The notes under the pieces were generated by a model. It ran no database searches. It saw nothing but the letters and a program-made list of their open reading frames with translations, and was not told the origin of the DNA. Below are positions 47,601 through 52,382 of a DNA stretch of 52,382 bases, piece after piece. This stretch comes from Pleurotus djamor (lineage: Eukaryota > Basidiomycota > Agaricomycetes > Agaricales > Pleurotaceae). How positions within the stretch are numbered: position 1 is the stretch's first letter; each line of letters opens with the position of its first letter. The stretch lies in assembly GCA_029747585.1 (NCBI GenBank), contig JAPEVF010000307.1, forward strand, positions 1 to 52,382. The letters are read 5' to 3'. A program made the translations under genes and the position numbers.

Positions 47601-47704
47601 TCAGCGAGAGGAACTGGATTGTTGCAACTTGAACATTTTACAGTCGGGAGGAGCTGTGAAATCCGTGGAACTTGCTGGGATGCGGGACTGAGCAAGGATG
47701 TCAT
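44674..47704 (-). CDS. LIM-domain (paxillin-like) protein with one homopolymer frame break
   Basis: Starts MTSLLSPASQQVPRISQLLP at 47704 with a small zinc-binding motif, VKCSSCNNPVPLAELGDHVC. The frame then breaks at a seven-A run (T7 on the plus strand, 47547-47553); one A fewer joins IPTQQK to TAPTLPKPAFSS. The next 700 residues are Ser/Pro-rich and disordered, with a repeat of RPSLDTRARTPSNN type. The C-terminus has a CxxC pair region (VCVKCKKHIEDGRWIAVDGG, then CESCWKHLYLPK) and LIM modules: CRRCERPIETAAISSSDGQL, FNCFTCQKPFPDKTFYVFDG and ALCAAAMCGQPIEGPCAVSH-like sequence up to CEHPRYPCKTRLEEYWEVDG. LIM modules bind protein partners; fungal paxillin-like proteins act at sites of polarised growth and cytokinesis. 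Four Ns fall in the linker near 46889-46980. Confidence 0.82.
47080..47300 (-). repeat. In-frame tandem repeat in the LIM gene linker
   Basis: Four imperfect copies of about 14 residues: RTRTPSNNF, RPSLDTRARTPSNN, RPSLDSRARTPSDQ and RPSFDARARTPSNN. The DNA units are 47-63 bp and diverge at third positions, so the repeat is old and selected for the peptide. Confidence 0.7.
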
Positions 47705-49054
47705 GCTCCTCTGATTATATTAACCTGGCCTCAGAATTAGAAGGAATGGAATTACGGCCAGCGTTAAGAGGAAAAAGAGGGGAACGAGGAGGAAGAGGAG
47801 GAGATGATGGTGGTTGGGTGGAAAGAAGAATCAGAAGGGAGTCTTGGTGATGACGAGCCAATTTCGATCATGATCAGCCAACGTCGTCCAAAAATCATCA
47901 AAGTCCCTTTCATTTCCTGAAATGCCTCTCAACTGCCGTAAGTTGACTCTTTTGAGTTGCTCTCAATATAAAGCGAGCCTACCAATAACCTTCCCGCTCC
48001 AGACTCGACCTTTCCCCCTGAAGATCCTGGCAATTCAGGTCACACGTCCCTCAAGTTACTTCCCGCATCATCTTCTGACGTGGATATAGTAACACTTCCT
48101 TATCTTTCGTGGCCACCTCTATGACACGCATGCAGCTCAACCCGATAACCAGAGCATTACCTTAAGACTAATACAGGCAGTACAAGCATATCGGCCAAAG
48201 ACCAAAGAAGGAAAACTCTAACAGTTACAAAAGCGGATGAGAGAATTCAAGGGAAGCGCACCACCAGAACCGCTGCCATTCTGGGGGTACCCTTCCGATG
48301 CCTAATGCCACATGGTGTTGCCCCGACCCACACTTGAAGCTGAGCCTCACCATACGGGCCAACGTAGGCCCGACATTACGTTCCCATCGAACAAGCTTGG
48401 CACAAGGAAACTGATGACCTCTAGAAAAGGCTTACCGGCTCTTCCAATTATCCACTCCAGTCGCGCTAACGACCCCAGCACGCCGCCCTTCAGCCTATCC
48501 GCCGTACATCCCTTCAGAAAGGCGACAATCGGGGGAGAGGGAGGAGAATACGAAATCTTGCCACTCGCACGACCTGAGAAAAGAAAGGGTGTGAAAGGGA
48601 AGAACCCATACCGACAAAGGCCCACCACCCAATCCCACACAACCCAAGGACATCAAAAATCACCGCGGCGAGAAGGTTTGACACATCATCCTACATCATC
48701 ATCATCATCTCCTTAGGTTAGCGGGACACTTCAAGCCTCTTCGAAATTGCCTCGTGACAGAACAGAGAGAGAGAAAGNAAAAATTCGTAACGTCAATTCA
48801 AATACAAGAAGAACAAGGCAGAAGAGGGAGTGACATCACCTTCTAAAGCGTCTTCCGGGGTCTTACCTGTTCTCGTGGGCCAATGTGGTATCGATTAAAG
48901 GTCTCATCTGATTGCAACTGCGGTAGGGCGGGACAAGTGGGACAGCGACAACTATGAACGAACTATTGGGGGAGAGAGGAAGGGGGTAATGAACGAATGG
49001 CAGTCAGAGCGTGCACAGAACGGTTGATAGTACAGATGAAGGTCGGGAATATAA
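47705..49054. other. Long intergenic region between LIM and Zn2Cys6 genes
   Basis: About 1.35 kb, the longest gene-free stretch here. It is the promoter and leader of the LIM gene and the 3' flank of the Zn2Cys6 gene. A plus-strand frame at 48312-48716 (134 codons) and an opposite one at 48347-48640 have no domain and were not called. Contains a CAT trinucleotide repeat and purine runs. Confidence 0.5.
48690..48710. repeat. CAT/ATC trinucleotide microsatellite
   Basis: Five to six ATC units with one interruption. Likely to vary in length between strains. Confidence 0.6.
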
Positions 49055-52000
49055 TTACTGCGGAGGGTACGGTAAAGACGATCGGCTCTGGCTTTCATGG
49101 TTTGGGGTGCTCGAGTGATTGACCATGTGTTGCTGCTGCTGAGGAGTCTGAGCATAGCTGGAACCCGGTCCGGGAGGCTGCCCCGTCCCATTGAAACGGG
49201 AGAAAAAGTTATCCCATTGTCCTATCGAGAAAAAATAATCAAATCATGTCTCCATATCAAGGNAAAGAAGGACCAAAAAATTTACCCCAGTCAAACATGC
49301 TGCCTGGAATCCCTTCCAAGAACCCTGTATCAGCCATAGCGAACTGTTCCAAAGTGTTGGAACCCTGTGGCACATCCAACACATTCATAACTTGAACGTT
49401 GCCCGAAATTGGGGTGTTCATTGCAGGGTTTACGTTCGGGAAGTTTCCATCCCCCCTTCCACCCCAAAGAGGAGTGAGATTGACTATCGACGATGAGGAG
49501 ACCGACGAGGGTGGTTGTCCTGAATTGGTCGTTGTCGCCGTCGTTGTCGTTGTCGTCGTCGAAAGGGGTCCAGCGCCGGGGAGGGGTGGAGCGAACGGGG
49601 AAGAAGAGAACAGCGGCTGGTTATTCGAAGTTGACATCGTGGTCGTCGACCCCTCACCTTCAGTCTCCTCATCGGAATTACCATTGATGATCGTACCGGC
49701 TGGGAGGTCGTCAAACCCGTCCCTAGCCTCGCCTTGAGCGACAAACACCCCTCCACCAGGCCGCGACGGATCCTTCTTAAAGTTCAATCCACCCAAAACC
49801 TTCTTACCCGTGACCCCGCCCGTAGGATTGAGCGCAGGGGTCTCCAAGGGTAAGGGATCGCCTTGTGTAGATTCATACAACAAGGTTATAATCTCGGCTG
49901 TCTGCAATTGATCGAGGTCAGCCCACCAGGCTCACTGAGGCAGCTTTCACTGTCTGAAAGAATTGAGACCGGCCTTTCGTCGTGCTGACATATGATCAGG
50001 CGATAATGAAGCTTCCCATCTCCGNACGCAGTCTCTCAACTTGCGCAATTTGGCCATTGCATCCTCGTCCTTCCGGCGAGCCCACGTATGAATCTGACGG
50101 TANNNAGNNANNANGGNGACTGCACATTNGNTCAANATGANCGTACTTGGACAAGAGCACACAAAGTGGTCGCATAGGCGATGAGTAACCACACATCATA
50201 CACCTGTTCATTGGCATCAAGCCAATCGATGAGGTCCCCAGTCATCGTCACCAAACTAGACCACTGCTCCACAGTCAACCCAAACTTCAAATGGGCCGGA
50301 CACGCGTATGAAATCCGCATGAAGACTCTCCAAAACAGTATACAGACGCACGCATAGAGCATGTGAAGCAGACCTAGGAAAGGTTAAGNTGAGTCAACAA
50401 AAAAGGGNGANGCTACGTAAGGATGGATCGTTGGGGTCCATACCTGCATTGCGTGGCGTATTAACCCCACGGAACTTCAGGTCTTCTGGAAGCTGCTCCT
50501 GCCATCGTTGAATAGCTTCCAGCANCTCAACAAGCACCTGGTCCTTAGTAAAGGTCAACCCAGAAGGACTGTGGACGAGGGTGAATCACTATCAAACAGA
50601 AAGTCGTCTTCAGACGAATACCTGTATATAGTTTTGTGNACACGCCCAAGAATAAGGCTNAGTCGCACGAGTTCATCCATGTAGCGATCGTTCGGGTCGC
50701 CAGACGATGGAAGGCGCGCATCGCAGTCTTGTACGTCAATCATGTACGGGTGACCGTACGCCACACTGATCCTGTAGGCNAAATGGATTTATTANNTCAA
50801 AATANTTGTGACGNGTAAAAAACGGCGGNCTTTACCATCTGTCACTGATCACACAGGCGGCCCAAAGACGCCGTCGAAGNTCAACGTTCTGTTTGAATGA
50901 CTCGGCTCGATGCAATCCCAAATCCTGGGCCTAACAACGCGCGGTCGTTAGCGACACTGTTCCCGCCTATTCAATTGCAACATACACACCATCCGTATAG
51001 CNGCGCCCAATCGGATCCACAGGCCAGAAAGGGCGCTGGGCACAAACTGCGAGTGGCAATCACCAGACATNCACAAAATGAGGAGCGCNTGAACATTGAC
51101 AATGGAAGCCGTGGATAAAACATCNTCCTTNTGGATGATGTTGTTNACNGCATAACGGATNGTGTCAAAGACAGTTTGGGGGACTTCTCGACGAGCGGCT
51201 GCCACAAGGCACATTGAGTATATGAGNATCGGCGGAGGAGGTGTATTGGCCAAAAACTCGGCTTGGGTGATGACAGGAAGCATTGGGGCGACGTCTGCAA
51301 AGTAGGCATTGACGAGCTTCTCAACGACATCGCGCTCGATGGGCAAGTCTGAGGGCTTNGTGACCACTTGATTCCGTTCTTCGCTTGTTGGCTTCTGAAT
51401 CTGAATCAGTCCATCGCCAGTCTCTGATACTTCCCATGAATGTTGGTGCCTTTGATCATAGGACTCGTATATGCGCGATGAAATCGTCGCNTGNGAGTGC
51501 AGCAAGTGCGCCGTCGATGTAGGACCTACACGGCCTCTTTGAGTCTAAACAGAACATCAAGAGAGAAGTGCTNCCGCGCTCACCGAGCACACCAACGTCT
51601 CGTCTAGGAGGAGCTTCAGCGAGCACAGCTGAAGAAGAACGAGCCAACTCTGATTTGTCCGGTTCAGGAACACTTGCGTCATCCCCAACCTTTTTCTTTT
51701 TGAAACGGGTTTCCGTGATTGGGAGGAAGAAGGTGCATTCGAAGCCATACTGTTTGCAGTGCTGGCAGATGGGCGGATCCTACTGAGAGTATTAGTCACC
51801 TGTTCCTAGAAGCGTGTGGGGGAGTTGTATGAAGTGCAAGAAGAAACGCACCATCTCCGTGATAACATCGCATCTATTGGGATCGAAGCGCACTTAGACC
51901 GACGACGGGAATGACGCACACAACGACAAAAACCGACATACCTGATTTTGCGGGCGCGACAGCTGTCACAAGCCCTCTGCGTTTTCGTGCGTTTTTTTGA

Positions 52001-52382
52001 GATCTACGGGTGGTTGTGGGACTGGATGCGGCTGGGAGCTCTGCGCACGGGCTAGCTCGCTCCCCGACGCTCCTGCCTCGTCGTCAGAGGGTTTATCTGA
52101 TCCCTTTGCGCTGCCCTTTCTCTTACGTTTAGAACCCGAGGTGGACTGCATCGCTGCGGGCGACGCTGGTTGCGCATGGTCATGGGGCGAACGAGCGGCG
52201 CCATACACGACGGCCATTTGTGGGGGCATCTGTGCGTATGCGTAGGGCGATGGGTGGCCAAAGGGAGCGATTGCGTAGCCATACTGTGGATGTTGGAGGG
52301 ACTGGGGCGTGGCGGGATTCTGTTGCTGGGGCTGGTGGGGCTGGTATGGCTGGCCCTGCTGAGGCGGGTAGGGGGGCGAGCC
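49055..52382 (-). CDS. Zn2Cys6 fungal transcription factor (N-terminus outside window), one homopolymer frame break
   Basis: The right edge enters a Gln/Pro-rich N-terminus (PYPPQQGQPYQPHQPQQQNP). The binuclear zinc cluster is assembled over two introns: RACDSCRARKIR, then CDVITEM, then DPPICQHCKQYGFEC, giving Cx2Cx6C and Cx9Cx2Cx6C, followed by TFFLPITETRFKKKK. Just upstream, the frame breaks at a seven-T run (51992-51998 on the plus strand); one base fewer joins PVDLKK to RTKTQRACDSC. The middle-homology (Fungal_trans) region follows: LVNAYFADVAPMLPVITQAE, WIRLG, VAYGHPYMIDVQDCDARLPS and WRVFMRISYACP. The C-terminus is Thr/Ser/Pro-rich with a TTTTTTTATTT tract and a Gln run (TPQQQQHM) and stops at 49055. 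Many Ns at 50030-51500 make that part imprecise. Probably a DNA-binding activator of unknown targets. Confidence 0.87.
49525..49562. repeat. GTC/GTT trinucleotide repeat coding for the Thr tract
   Basis: About 11 GTC/GTT units, read on the minus strand as ACN codons in the C-terminal region of the Zn2Cys6 protein. The tract may vary in length between alleles. Confidence 0.6.

Noticed and set aside
48312..48716. 134-codon plus-strand frame between the LIM and Zn2Cys6 genes
   Set aside because: Low-complexity, no domain, and an equally long frame on the opposite strand; more likely LIM-gene leader or promoter.
1..52382. Transposons, LTRs, CRISPR-like arrays, or a secondary-metabolite cluster
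   Set aside because: No transposase, integrase, polyketide or peptide synthase sequence, and no spaced direct repeats. The genes are housekeeping functions.

Overview
The window is nuclear DNA from a filamentous basidiomycete, probably an Agaricomycete. Nearly every gene is cut by short (about 41-70 nt) GT-AG introns, and the genes are close together on both strands. The gene set is fungal: a fused tryptophan synthase, a Gti1/Pac2 WOPR regulator, an Ecl1-type protein, a Csm1/Pcs1 monopolin subunit and a Zn2Cys6 regulator. Assignment below phylum rests on overall protein resemblance only. I saw no rRNA, tRNA, transposon or CRISPR array. Ambiguous bases (N) cluster in the first 40 bases and around 50100-51200.

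Layout, left to right. 1-8.7 kb: 3' part of VPS54 (GARP tethering complex), an Ecl1-type zinc protein with a frame break, and a WDR26/Gid7 WD40 protein. 8.8-13.6 kb: an unrecognised small minus-strand ORF, elongin A, a WOPR transcription factor and the splicing factor Cwf18/CCDC12. 13.6-22.1 kb: mitochondrial GUF1 (EF4), tryptophan synthase, and an asparaginase with ankyrin repeats divergent from it. 22-29 kb, all minus strand: Csm1/Pcs1, an arrestin-fold protein, BRX1 and a three-KH RNA-binding protein. 29-34.6 kb: an ADA2-type adenosine deaminase divergent from the GPI mannosyltransferase PIG-B/Gpi10, then the mitoribosomal protein mS38. 34.8-40 kb: a retropepsin-fold protein with no catalytic Asp, UBC9, SNU13, a gamma-glutamylcyclotransferase-like protein and proteasome beta-5 (PRE2). 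40-52.4 kb: a Sac2/INPP5F-type phosphoinositide phosphatase, a LIM protein and a Zn2Cys6 regulator that runs off the right edge.

Most genes are unrelated housekeeping functions, so there is no operon-like logic. What recurs is architecture. There are tight divergent pairs with gaps of 138-290 bp (CWF18/GUF1, TRP5/asparaginase, ADA2/GPI10, SNU13/GGCT, PRE2/SAC) and convergent pairs whose stops lie 40-290 bp apart.

Three observations stand out. (1) Seven-base homopolymers in coding sequence repeatedly carry one base too many. Two such sites are in GUF1, one each in the LIM and Zn2Cys6 genes, and a C6+N site is in the Ecl1-type gene. This points to systematic over-calling rather than real pseudogenes. 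(2) The protein at 34847-36050 reads as a retropepsin fold whose D-S/T-G motif has become K-S-G. (3) Several genes use micro-exons of 10-28 nt.
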